This document shows, piece by piece, positions 45,484-53,643 of a DNA stretch of 64,000 nt; positions within the stretch are counted from its first letter, which is position 1, and each line of letters starts with the position of its first letter. A model generated the notes under the pieces. That model did no database searches, was not told the origin of the DNA, and saw only the letters and a program-made list of their open reading frames with translations. This DNA is from Acidiluteibacter ferrifornacis. Its GTDB lineage: Bacteria > Bacteroidota > Bacteroidia > Flavobacteriales_E > Vicingaceae. The stretch lies in assembly GCF_009909615.1 (NCBI RefSeq), contig NZ_WWNE01000005.1:310334-374333 (forward strand). The letters are read 5' to 3'. A program made the position numbers and the translations under genes.

Positions 45484-45519
45484 AAAAAAAGGAGCTTTTC
45501 ATTCAAAAAGCTCCTTTTT
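45484..45519 (-). terminator. Rho-independent terminator after the M1 peptidase gene
   Basis: AAAAGGAGCTTTT pairs with AAAAGCTCCTTTT around a 5-base loop, flanked by A/T runs on both sides. Directly right of it is a separate palindrome, CAGACAT-A-ATGTCTG (45521-45535), adjacent to the stop of the leftward gene. Confidence 0.88.
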
Positions 45520-45537
45520 GCAGACATAATGTCTGTA

Positions 45538-47463
45538 TTATTCTACAATTAATTTCTTTTTAATAGTTCCTTGGTCGGTAGTTATGGCTACAAAATAAAT
45601 TCCCGATTCTAGAGAAGATACATCAATTTGATTTTTATTCAAACTTGATTTAATTGATTGACCTAAAGCATTAAGTACTTCGTAAGAGATAACCCTAGTC
45701 TGTTGGTTATTGAATTCGATGGTTACAATATTTCTAGCAGGGTTAGGGTAGAAGTATACAGTGTTAGAAGAGTTCCTTTGCTCCGCTAGTGAAGTAATAG
45801 TATTGTTTCTAGTAAGAATCCATTGTTCAGGATCAAATACTGCGTTGGTAATAGTAAAAGGTATGGACACATTGAATGTTTGCCCTGAAAATGTATGATC
45901 CAATACCACTGTAGTGTCTTCTCCATTTGGGCCTTCAAAATATATAGGTACAGGCATTTCAAAAAAACTAACCGATGAATGAGAAGTCGTTTGTTGTATG
46001 TTAATGTCTGTCGTTGCTCCATTTTGATTGTAAGAAACTTGGTAGTTTGGATAACCTTGACCGTAATACCAATCATCTAAAAATTCGGTTAAATTTAACC
46101 CTGAACTTGCTTCTAAATGTTGCTTTAATTGTGCTGTTTTTGCATAACCGTATGCCAAAGAAGTATCATTTAGATAATTTCTACAACCTTGGAAAAATGC
46201 AGAATCACCCATTTTCCATCTTAGCATATGAAGTAAATAGGCTCCCTTGTTATAAGACAATCTGCTGCTAAATATAGAATTAACACTAGTCGTATCGGTC
46301 ACAAACACCGATCCACCTGAAAAGGAAGTAGCCGAGTTGGAAGTGGAGCTTTTCCAATTCGACCAAAATTGAGGTTGAACGTTTTCATAACTCAATCCTG
46401 TCAAATAGGTTGCAAAACCTTCATTCAACCAGATATCTTGCCAGGTTCCACATGTTACTTTATTGCCAAACCATTGATGAGCCAATTCGTGGGCAACCAA
46501 TCCAAAACTGTAATTAACCATAAAACTCATCGTTTGGTGTTCCATGCCGCCACCCCAACCAAATTGAGCATGACCATACTTTTCATTTTCGAATGGATAA
46601 GGTATAAACAAACTATCAAAAAGGTCAATTAAATCTGCAGTGATAGGGGTTTGCGTTACAGCTTGAGAATAGGTTTCTGGGTAAACATAATTCAAAATTT
46701 CTAATGAATCAGTGCCTTGTACCAAGTAATCGGAATATATACTATAATTGGTAACCGCAAATGCTACAAGATAAGCTGTTATTGGATAGCGATGTCTCCA
46801 ATGGCTTCTTGTAAAAGAGTTAACTGTATCTCTAGCAACTAAAATTCCATTAGATGCTGCAAGGTAAGCAACTGGATTAGTAATAATAAAATCAATAGAG
46901 TCTGCTTTGTCGGTTAGGGTTTGTTTACATGGCCACCAGTCCTTGGCTCCGTATGGTTCAGAAAGGGTCCACATAGCAGAAGTACCATTGTGTGCTTGAG
47001 TAATAAAAGATCCAAAACCTCCTCCAGTAGGGGTTCCTTGATAGAAGATTTGAACTGAATCTAAAATACCGATTTGTAAATTGGTAGGAAATATAATCCT
47101 CAATACATCATTCGTTAATTGCATAAACGAGATGTTGGAATTATTGTATTTTACAGAGTCTACTGTTAATGAATTCAATAAATCCAGCTCAAGAGAACCC
47201 GCATTGTTTTGACTGGCAATAAAATGCATCGTAACGTCTCCTTTGATAAATAAAACGGCAGGATCTACCGCAATATTTAATCGGTAGTATTTTACATCAT
47301 AATTCGATGAGTTTGCATTGGATTTATTGTTGTTGTTCAGCATCATTTTTGTGTCTAAAATGTGCGATTTACAATTTTGATTGCTAAAGTCCGGAGTTTG
47401 AGCATTGGAATAACTCAAGCCCATGAAGGTGGATAGCAACAATATAAGTTGTCTTTTTAACAT
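45538..47463 (-). CDS. Secreted M1-family aminopeptidase-like protein with T9SS sorting domain
   Basis: A signal peptide (about residues 1-21, ending SYSNAQ) precedes an M1 fold. An N-terminal beta domain is followed by the substrate motif GGGMEHQTMSFM (in place of GxMEN). The zinc site is VAHELAHQWFGNKV...LNEGFATYL (HExxH-x18-E) at about residues 320-350, and the catalytic Tyr probably lies in the following region. The last 75 residues (VYFYPNPARNIVTIEF to GTIKKKLIVE) are a type A T9SS sorting domain. It would cut N-terminal residues from peptides outside the cell. Single-gene unit with terminator. Confidence 0.93.
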   Translation of the reverse strand: MLKRQLILLLSTFMGLSYSNAQTPDFSNQNCKSHILDTKMMLNNNNKSNANSSNYDVKYYRLNIAVDPAVLFIKGDVTMHFIASQNNAGSLELDLLNSLTVDSVKYNNSNISFMQLTNDVLRIIFPTNLQIGILDSVQIFYQGTPTGGGFGSFITQAHNGTSAMWTLSEPYGAKDWWPCKQTLTDKADSIDFIITNPVAYLAASNGILVARDTVNSFTRSHWRHRYPITAYLVAFAVTNYSIYSDYLVQGTDSLEILNYVYPETYSQAVTQTPITADLIDLFDSLFIPYPFENEKYGHAQFGWGGGMEHQTMSFMVNYSFGLVAHELAHQWFGNKVTCGTWQDIWLNEGFATYLTGLSYENVQPQFWSNWKSSTSNSATSFSGGSVFVTDTTSVNSIFSSRLSYNKGAYLLHMLRWKMGDSAFFQGCRNYLNDTSLAYGYAKTAQLKQHLEASSGLNLTEFLDDWYYGQGYPNYQVSYNQNGATTDINIQQTTSHSSVSFFEMPVPIYFEGPNGEDTTVVLDHTFSGQTFNVSIPFTITNAVFDPEQWILTRNNTITSLAEQRNSSNTVYFYPNPARNIVTIEFNNQQTRVISYEVLNALGQSIKSSLNKNQIDVSSLESGIYFVAITTDQGTIKKKLIVE

Positions 47464-47505
47464 AGTCTATTAATTGATATATTCTAAATTGAACCTAAAG
47501 TTAGA

Positions 47506-48372
47506 CTAAAAGTTGGGAACTTGAGTGGCTTTTTGGGCTCTTATTTTTTGAATGATGAATACGATAGTGAAGAATATGCCTGTCATGGTAGCCATAGCAC
47601 CAGCTATCGAGCCATCCATGGTGTAAGCAAGGTAGTAACCAGAAATGGCTGATAAAGTTCCAAATAGAGCTGATAATAACAACATTTTCTTCAAGTCGTC
47701 TACTATAAGGTATGCTGTGGCAGCTGGAACAATTAAAAAGGCCACGACTAAAATAGCACCAACAGATTCAAAAGCAACGACTGTAGTTAATGAAACAGAA
47801 CTCATTAAAGCATAGTGCCAAAAAGCAGCACTTATACCGATAGCTTTAGCGTACTCTTCATTGAATGAGGTGATGAATAAACCTTTATATCCCCATATAA
47901 TAAAAGTAACGATTAGGATTAAAGTAACACCTCCAATCCAAACAGGACGAGGACCTAAAGAAACTCCTGATGCTAGATAGAAGATATCCAAAGGAACCAT
48001 CGCAATTTCTCCATAAAGAACGCAATCTTGGTCCAAGTCAATATTGTCTGCAAAGAAGGATATAAGAATGATTCCTATTGCAAACAGCCATGTAAAAGTG
48101 ATTCCGATAGCAGCATCAGATTGAAGCCTCGCTTTTCTATGAAAAAGTTCAATGATAACAGTTGTAAGTACGCCTAGACATGCTGCTCCAATTAGCATTG
48201 GGATGGTTTCTCTGCTACCTGAAAACAAAAATGCTAATACGATTCCTGGTAGTACAGCATGAGAGATAGCATCACCTACCATTGCCATTTTTCTTAAAAT
48301 AAGGTAGCAACCTAAAAGGCTACAGCTTATTGCAATTAAAGTCCCTGTTAAGATAATCCAAAAAGAGGCCAT
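47506..48372 (-). CDS. Metal ABC transporter permease (TroD/MntB-like)
   Basis: A 288-residue integral membrane protein with about eight helices, of the ABC-3 (TroC/D, ZnuB) family. It opens ILTGTLIAISCSLLGCYLIL and has the conserved MVGDAISHAVLPGIVLAFLF (metal-path histidines), then GISAAFWHYALMSSVSLTTV and VAFLIVPAATAYLI. It is the last gene of the operon mntR, binding protein, ATPase, first permease, protease-like lipoprotein, this permease. Its ATG overlaps the stop of the preceding gene by one base, so translation is coupled. Import of manganese or iron is most likely, because the operon starts with a DtxR-type regulator. Confidence 0.92.
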   Translation of the reverse strand: MASFWIILTGTLIAISCSLLGCYLILRKMAMVGDAISHAVLPGIVLAFLFSGSRETIPMLIGAACLGVLTTVIIELFHRKARLQSDAAIGITFTWLFAIGIILISFFADNIDLDQDCVLYGEIAMVPLDIFYLASGVSLGPRPVWIGGVTLILIVTFIIWGYKGLFITSFNEEYAKAIGISAAFWHYALMSSVSLTTVVAFESVGAILVVAFLIVPAATAYLIVDDLKKMLLLSALFGTLSAISGYYLAYTMDGSIAGAMATMTGIFFTIVFIIQKIRAQKATQVPNF

Positions 48373-49529
48373 CAGTTTTGATCGAATTTAGTGAGAATTA
48401 GATTCCATTTTGTTTCTATTTCTTGTTCTGTAAGGTCTAATGATTCTGTCAATAAAACAGTTAATTCTTTTTTTGTGGAGGTGTTGCCATTGATTAAGAC
48501 GTTCAAGCCCTTTTCTCCTTTAAGTTCAAAAACAAGTTCACATAATGCAGCTCCAGCAGGATAAGCGACCTGATATCCTTTGTAAGGATTGTTATGATCA
48601 AAAATAGAGTGGAAATTGGTTGATGAGTCATTAAAAACATCATCACTTAATAGTTTCATTCTATTTTGATATTCAGTAATATCGACTTTTGTACCCAGAA
48701 AAGTGGCTAGACCCTCTTCAATGATATGACTTCTATTCTGATTTTCAGGTAATAGTTGATGGATAAATTCATGAGGATAAAACTCATCCTTGATACAAGA
48801 GATTACCATCTGTTCTTTAGATTTTCCTGTAGTGATACCAGTAAAATAGTAATCGAAATTTTCTAATTGACCCATCTGATCAATGTCATTAGCAATGTAG
48901 TAGTTAAAGTGATAGTTCGTGTTTTCTGGATTGTATTCTTTTAGAATCTCAGCACAAAATTCATTGGCTTTTTGAGCCCGTTTTTCTGAAAAGTCATAAT
49001 CAAAAGGGTAATGAAACGTAATGTGCTTTGTTTTAAAGGTATTCCACCCAGAAGTTACATTTTGTAAGGAGTTTTCCAATACCCATTTATTGTTTTCTTT
49101 TACTGCAAAAAGTTGGTGAATGGCCCAAACTTTAGAGCCAATATATGCCGGTTCAGTGGTGTTAGAGGAATAGAGAACTTTAATTCTATATTTTTCATCA
49201 ACCGGCTCAATGGATAGTATAAAAGGTGGAAAATATCGTTGAATTTCTTCACCTGTAAAAGATTGAAATAGTGTGGCTCTTGAAAGATCAAAATCTTTGA
49301 ATTTTTTCTTCTCCTCAGAATTCCAGTATGGGTTATTTTGAATCAATTCCGGTGATGAATTTAAGTAGTTGGAATATAGTTGTATTATTGATCTGATGTC
49401 TGCATTATTAGTATCCACTCTATTACTTACTGAGATGGAGGGAGGCGTCTTGGTTTGCAATGCAGAGCATGAAAAAATAGCGATAGAAATTCCAAAATAG
49501 AGTAATAAAAGGTGTTTTATTTTCATCAT
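48372..49529 (-). CDS. Lipoprotein with HExxH...E gluzincin-like motif inside the metal-uptake operon
   Basis: The 385-residue protein begins with a signal sequence and lipobox (IFSC, Cys21), so it is anchored facing the periplasm. It has no domain I can name. In the middle lies HEFIHQLL (HExxH, residues 253-257) followed by IIEEGLATFLG (EEG, 271-273). This is the spacing and sequence of gluzincin metalloproteases of the peptidase-MA/M1-like type. The gene overlaps the permease before it by one base (TAATG) and the permease after it by one base (TGATG). It is therefore translated with the transporter. Role unknown: perhaps processing of the binding protein or a chaperone-like fold. Confidence 0.75.
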   Translation of the reverse strand: MMKIKHLLLLYFGISIAIFSCSALQTKTPPSISVSNRVDTNNADIRSIIQLYSNYLNSSPELIQNNPYWNSEEKKKFKDFDLSRATLFQSFTGEEIQRYFPPFILSIEPVDEKYRIKVLYSSNTTEPAYIGSKVWAIHQLFAVKENNKWVLENSLQNVTSGWNTFKTKHITFHYPFDYDFSEKRAQKANEFCAEILKEYNPENTNYHFNYYIANDIDQMGQLENFDYYFTGITTGKSKEQMVISCIKDEFYPHEFIHQLLPENQNRSHIIEEGLATFLGTKVDITEYQNRMKLLSDDVFNDSSTNFHSIFDHNNPYKGYQVAYPAGAALCELVFELKGEKGLNVLINGNTSTKKELTVLLTESLDLTEQEIETKWNLILTKFDQN

Positions 49530-50821
49530 TAATCAGTATAAGGAATATTACTTTGGTGTGGGTCTTTAGTTGGATAGTTGAGTTCTTTCTCCAATAATCT
49601 TTCTACCTCGGGAGTAATGATGTGCTCAATCGCTTCGGCATCATTATGAACATGATCTGGAGCTAATTTCAATTTTTTATTTAAGTACATTTCCCATAGT
49701 CGATGTAGTCGAACAATTCGTTTGGCTTCGATTAACCCTAATTTTGTCAGGTGCCATTTATTGTTAAGAATTCTAATTTGATTTTTTGATTTTAAATAAG
49801 CTAAACCCTTTGTTAACTCTTGTGGATAAAAGTCTCTAGATTCAAGTAAAGTTGAAAAGTCAAACCCTTGGTGATAATCTTCACTTTCTTCACTTAAATG
49901 GAAAAACAGTTTTAATATATTCTCATTTCTTATTTTCAATCGATTCGACTGTTGGCGCTTAAGTTGGGGAAGAATGCCATTTTTTGGTGCGAAAAAAATA
50001 GAAGAAAGGGCAATGAAAGATAAACAGACAACTATCCATGGGCCAGTAGGCATAGAGGGGTAAAGGTAACTAATATAGGTTCCTAGTAGTGCAGAAAAAG
50101 CTCCAAGAATCGTGGCTATCAGAATCATTTTCCACAATTGATGTGTCCAAAAGCGCGCAGCAGTGGCAGGCGTTATTAAAAGTGCAGCCATTAAAACTAC
50201 CCCTACTGCTTGAATCCCCACAGCAATGGCCAATACCGTTAAACTTGATAATACAAATTCCAAAAAATTGACAGGAAGTCCGATGGATCTTGCAAAGTCA
50301 GAATTGAAGGATATCAATTTAAATTCTTTGTAAAAAAGGAAAACCACAAATATTAAGGCAATTGCTACACTTCCAAAAATAGTTACATCATCAGAGGTGA
50401 GTGAAGCAGCTTTCCCAAACAAGAACTTATCTAATCCTGCTTGTGAGGCATTTCCTGAGTGCTGAATAGCAGTCAATAATAAAATTCCGAAGCCAAAGAA
50501 TACACTCAACACTATTCCAATTGAAGTGTCGGACTTTAATTTGGAATGGTTGGAAATGTAATTAACCATGAGTAATGATATCCAACCTGATATAGTAGCT
50601 CCGATTAATAAGTAAATGGGATTCTTGGTTCCTGAAATGATAAACGCTAAACATACCCCAGGGAGTATGGAGTGGGCAATAGCATCTCCAACCAATGCTT
50701 GTTTTCTAAGAAAAGCGAAACAACCAACAATAGCAGCAGCAGCGCTTAGTAGCATTGTTCCAAATGCTACAAATCTTACATTGGGGTCAGAGAAAGACAG
50801 AAAGTCAAGTAAATCGTTCAT
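49529..50821 (-). CDS. Metal ABC permease fused to a DtxR/MntR-like domain
   Basis: Residues 1 to about 278 form an ABC-3 family permease of eight or nine helices (LVGDAIAHSILPGVCLAFI, AVGVVLMAALLITPATAARF). After a basic linker (about 280-298) comes a cytoplasmic winged-helix segment (about 299-360, LTKLGLIEAKRIVRLHRLWE) and a metal-binding dimerisation-like segment (about 370-425). The latter reads HVHNDAEAIEHI and YPTKDPHQSNIP. The same pattern occurs in the MntR of this operon: RKHRLWEFF, EIAEQLEHI and YPKFDPHGDPIP. The permease may therefore sense cytosolic metal. It overlaps the following gene by one base. Confidence 0.9.
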   Translation of the reverse strand: MNDLLDFLSFSDPNVRFVAFGTMLLSAAAAIVGCFAFLRKQALVGDAIAHSILPGVCLAFIISGTKNPIYLLIGATISGWISLLMVNYISNHSKLKSDTSIGIVLSVFFGFGILLLTAIQHSGNASQAGLDKFLFGKAASLTSDDVTIFGSVAIALIFVVFLFYKEFKLISFNSDFARSIGLPVNFLEFVLSSLTVLAIAVGIQAVGVVLMAALLITPATAARFWTHQLWKMILIATILGAFSALLGTYISYLYPSMPTGPWIVVCLSFIALSSIFFAPKNGILPQLKRQQSNRLKIRNENILKLFFHLSEESEDYHQGFDFSTLLESRDFYPQELTKGLAYLKSKNQIRILNNKWHLTKLGLIEAKRIVRLHRLWEMYLNKKLKLAPDHVHNDAEAIEHIITPEVERLLEKELNYPTKDPHQSNIPYTD

Positions 50822-51607
50822 TTATTTTCTTTTTTTCTCTCGAATAGGGAAATCGTGTTCTTTTACCAGTTCTCCAACCTTGCTCAACACATTCAATTTG
50901 CCTCCATAAGCTTCTTGCAATAGCTCTTCGTTAAAAATTTCAGATTTAGGGCCAGAAGCTACAAGCCGAGTATTTAAAAGTACAATCCAATCAAAATAAT
51001 CCTTCGCTGTCTGAAGGTCATGATGAACAACTATTACAGTTTTTCCTTTGCTTTTCATTTCTTGCATAAGGGTCAAAATAGCTTGTTCTGTAGCTGCATC
51101 AACTCCCACAAAGGGTTCATCCATTATAAATAAGTCAGCATTTTGTGTCAATGAGCGTGCAATAAAAACGCGCTGTTGCTGCCCACCAGAAAGCTGTGAA
51201 ATTTGCCGGTTACTAAATTCCAATAAATTAACTTTTTCTAAAGCTTCAGCCGCAATGTCTTTATCTACTTTTTTGATGCGCTTAAACAAGTTTTTTGGAC
51301 TATACCTACCCATTAAAACTACATCCATAACACTGGCTGGAAAATCCCAATCTACTGATTCTCTTTGTGGAACATAACTAATTCTATGACGCACATCATT
51401 TAGTTTTTGACCAAATATTTCAACATATCCACTGCTTAGCGGAGTTAATCCCATGATCGATTTAAGAAGTGTAGTCTTGCCAGAGCCATTAGGGCCAATT
51501 ATCCCAATTATTTGTCCTTTTGGAAGTTTAAAATCAACATTCCAAAGCACGGGCTTTCGATTATAACTTACTGTTAGGTTGTGCGTTTCAAGCGCTATTT
51601 CTTCCAT
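50822..51607 (-). CDS. Metal ABC transporter ATP-binding protein
   Basis: The 261-residue ATPase has Walker A GPNGSGKTTLLKSI (about residues 38-51), Q-loop SYVPQRESVDW, the signature LSGGQQQRV, Walker B LFIMDEPFVGVDA and the H-loop VVHHDLQTA. The QRESVDWDFP region is typical of the MntA/ZnuC manganese, zinc and iron importer group. It powers the two permeases encoded downstream. Its stop abuts the next start, and its start overlaps the upstream stop by one base, so the operon is tightly coupled. Cytoplasmic face of the inner membrane. Confidence 0.95.
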   Translation of the reverse strand: MEEIALETHNLTVSYNRKPVLWNVDFKLPKGQIIGIIGPNGSGKTTLLKSIMGLTPLSSGYVEIFGQKLNDVRHRISYVPQRESVDWDFPASVMDVVLMGRYSPKNLFKRIKKVDKDIAAEALEKVNLLEFSNRQISQLSGGQQQRVFIARSLTQNADLFIMDEPFVGVDAATEQAILTLMQEMKSKGKTVIVVHHDLQTAKDYFDWIVLLNTRLVASGPKSEIFNEELLQEAYGGKLNVLSKVGELVKEHDFPIREKKRK

Positions 51608-52533
51608 TATCTTAATGCGTTAACGATGGAGGTAACATTGTATTTAACCATGCCTAAGTAGGTGCCTCCGGATGTTCCTTTATCGCCCATAGCATCTGAG
51701 TATAGATTGGCTCCAATTTTTAAGTCATATCCCTTTTCTTTGCATCCTTCAATGACCGCTTCCATTGATTTTTGGTTAACAGAAGTTTCTACAAACACTG
51801 CTTTGACTTTATTTTTTATTATGTATTCAACCATATTTGTAACATCTCTAAGTCCATATTCTGAAAGCGTAGAGATGCCTTGTAATCCTTTAACTTCAAC
51901 ATCATATGCTTTTCCGAAATATCCAAAAGCATCGTGAGCAGTTATCAAAATGCGTTTCTCTACAGGTAATTCACTGATTTTATTTTTTATCCAAGTGTCA
52001 ATGGCTAATAAGTTATTAGCATAGGATAAGCCTTGGTTAGTAATTTTTTCAGCATTAATACTGTCTTCAGCCGCAATTTGTTTGGTTACATATTCACAAG
52101 CAGTGGACCATAAGGTAGCATCAAACCAGATGTGTGGATCTTGAGCTCCTTTAAATTGGTCTGAAGTAATTAATAAGGATGGATCTATGCCTTCTGCAGC
52201 AGCAATTACCTTTTTATTTCCTTTTACCTTTTCAAAGATTTCACCCATTTTACCTTCTAAATGTAGTCCATTGTATACGATAATGTCTGCGTTCATTAAA
52301 TACTGGATATCATTTTGAGTGGCTTTGTATAAATGAGGATCAACTCCGGCACCCATTAATACTTTCAAGTCAGCCTTATCTTTAACAATATTGCTAACCA
52401 TGTCTCCTAAAATATTGGTGGTAACTACTATTTGAAGTCTTTTTTCTACCGGTTCTGATTTTTCCACTTTTTTAGGTTCAGGCTGTGTGCATGCCAGAGA
52501 GAATAGGAGTAAGGAATAAACTATTTTTTTCAT
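51607..52533 (-). CDS. Metal ABC transporter substrate-binding lipoprotein (TroA/MntC-like)
   Basis: The 308-residue protein has a signal with lipobox SLAC (Cys15) and a charged linker (about 16-32). The TroA fold follows. Metal ligands fit MGAGVDPHLYKATQNDI (His), AQDPHIWFDATLWSTA (His), LITAHDAFGYFGKAYDV (His/Glu region) and LYSDAMGDKGTSG (Asp). The His-His-x-Asp set with no long His-rich loop suits manganese or iron rather than zinc, though specificity is not settled by sequence. It is the second gene of the operon, 9 bases after mntR. Confidence 0.93.
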   Translation of the reverse strand: MKKIVYSLLLFSLACTQPEPKKVEKSEPVEKRLQIVVTTNILGDMVSNIVKDKADLKVLMGAGVDPHLYKATQNDIQYLMNADIIVYNGLHLEGKMGEIFEKVKGNKKVIAAAEGIDPSLLITSDQFKGAQDPHIWFDATLWSTACEYVTKQIAAEDSINAEKITNQGLSYANNLLAIDTWIKNKISELPVEKRILITAHDAFGYFGKAYDVEVKGLQGISTLSEYGLRDVTNMVEYIIKNKVKAVFVETSVNQKSMEAVIEGCKEKGYDLKIGANLYSDAMGDKGTSGGTYLGMVKYNVTSIVNALR

Positions 52534-52542
52534 CTTTTACAA

Positions 52543-53202
52543 TTAAATAAATTTAATATATAGGTTTTTACTAATGTCGAAAGAGATAGTAATGTTTTCT
52601 TTTCCTGCAATTTGAACTATTGCAGATTGGTCAAACTCAAATCGATTAATCAGTTTTACACGTGTGCCCAAAACCAATTTTACAGCATCCAAATATTGAA
52701 GAAAAGAATTTGAATGTTCTTTTACTCCTACTATGTGAGCTTCTTCTCCAATAGGTAATGCAGATAATACTGTGTCATGGATTTTATTAATTCTTCCTTC
52801 TTTATCAGGTATAGGGTCTCCATGAGGGTCAAATTTGGGGTATTCTAAAAAACTATCCAATCGATCTACAAGTGCTGATGAGCGAATGTGCTCCAACTGT
52901 TCTGCTATTTCATGTACTTCGTCCCATTTGAATTTTAGTTTTTCTACTAAAAAAAACTCCCAAAGTCTATGTTTTCGAATTACATCGATAGCAATGGCCA
53001 TACCTCTATTGGTAAGTGATGCGGGTTGATACTTGGTATAATTCACCAACTTTTTTTCGCTCAGTTTTTTTAGCATATCTGTCACTGAAGAAGCTTTAGT
53101 GTCAAGTTTTTCTGCAACAGCATTTGTGCTTGCACCACCTTGTTGGATTTGATTCAAACTATAAATAGCTTTTAAATAGTTTTCTTCTGCTAAAGAAATC
53201 AT
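52543..53202 (-). CDS. mntR: DtxR/MntR-family metal-dependent regulator
   Basis: The 219-residue protein has the full three-domain DtxR layout. An N-terminal winged helix (residues 1-65, EENYLKAIYSLNQ) comes first. The metal-binding and dimerisation region follows (about 70-140, RKHRLWEFFLVEKL, EVHEIAEQLEHIRS, YPKFDPHGDPIP). A C-terminal FeoA/SH3-like domain closes it (about 145-219). With bound manganese or iron(II), such proteins repress uptake genes. It is the first gene of the transporter operon it probably controls and so may regulate itself. A 20-base inverted repeat lies upstream. Confidence 0.9.
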   Translation of the reverse strand: MISLAEENYLKAIYSLNQIQQGGASTNAVAEKLDTKASSVTDMLKKLSEKKLVNYTKYQPASLTNRGMAIAIDVIRKHRLWEFFLVEKLKFKWDEVHEIAEQLEHIRSSALVDRLDSFLEYPKFDPHGDPIPDKEGRINKIHDTVLSALPIGEEAHIVGVKEHSNSFLQYLDAVKLVLGTRVKLINRFEFDQSAIVQIAGKENITISFDISKNLYIKFI

Positions 53203-53218
53203 GTAATTGTGTTTTAGA

Positions 53219-53274
53219 CAAAAGTACTTTAAGTTTTTGTTCCCAACCTTAAAATTTTTAGAGTTGCCTAAAAA
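53219..53274 (-). promoter_or_regulatory. Control region of the metal-uptake operon: promoter element and inverted repeat
   Basis: On the minus strand TACTTTTG (plus 53219-53226) fits the -7 consensus TAnnTTTG; transcription would start about 10 bases before the mntR ATG. Further upstream, TTTTTAG (53255-53261) and CTAAAAA (53268-53274) form a perfect 7-base inverted repeat with a 6-base spacer. It resembles DtxR-type boxes and is a candidate MntR site, although it lies about 40-60 bases upstream of the presumed start. Confidence 0.5.
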
Positions 53275-53350
53275 TGATTATAAAATGTGTTAAGATGTGG
53301 GGTAGAGTATTAAGATAAGTATTGTTAAAATGGGTTGAATAATTGTACGA

Positions 53351-53641
53351 TTACAAATGTAAAACAACTTCAATTTACATTTGTCAATACCTTTGATGTT
53401 ACAAAAGTAAATTACAATAATAGGGTGTTTACGATTGTAAATAGTAGTTTGCAAGACATTCAGACTATTAGTTTACAATTCTAAATAAGCTATTCATTTA
53501 ACTAATTTATTATAAATAATATCCTTTAAATCAACATTTAGTATAGTTTATTTAAATCTTTAGTTGATGTGATTTAGCTTTATTCTATTAACCTTTTGTA
53601 TAGTTTTACTTATGTAACTTTAAATTTAATTACATTTGTAA
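53351..53641. promoter_or_regulatory. Seven-site operator array (TTACAnnTGTAA) and promoter of the HTH gene
   Basis: Palindromes TTACA-nn-TGTAA occur at 53351-53362 (perfect), 53375-53386, 53399-53410, 53429-53440, 53473-53484 and 53606-53617 (each with one mismatch in the arms), and 53630-53641 (perfect). The first three begin exactly 24 bases apart; so do the last two. The last one contains TACATTTG (53631-53638), matching the -7 consensus, with the ATG at 53644, so the promoter would be shut by a bound protein and the mRNA would be leaderless. The 53203-53643 gap otherwise holds only the mntR control region. Confidence 0.65.
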
Positions 53642-53643
53642 AT

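Noticed and set aside
48372-53202. Zinc rather than manganese/iron as the substrate of the operon's ABC transporter
   Set aside because: The binding protein has no His-rich loop and the regulator is DtxR/MntR type, not Zur; kept as manganese or iron, but not proven.
53596-53643. Longer TTG-started frame for the HTH protein
   Set aside because: It would run through the operator and promoter elements; the ATG at 53644 matches the family start.
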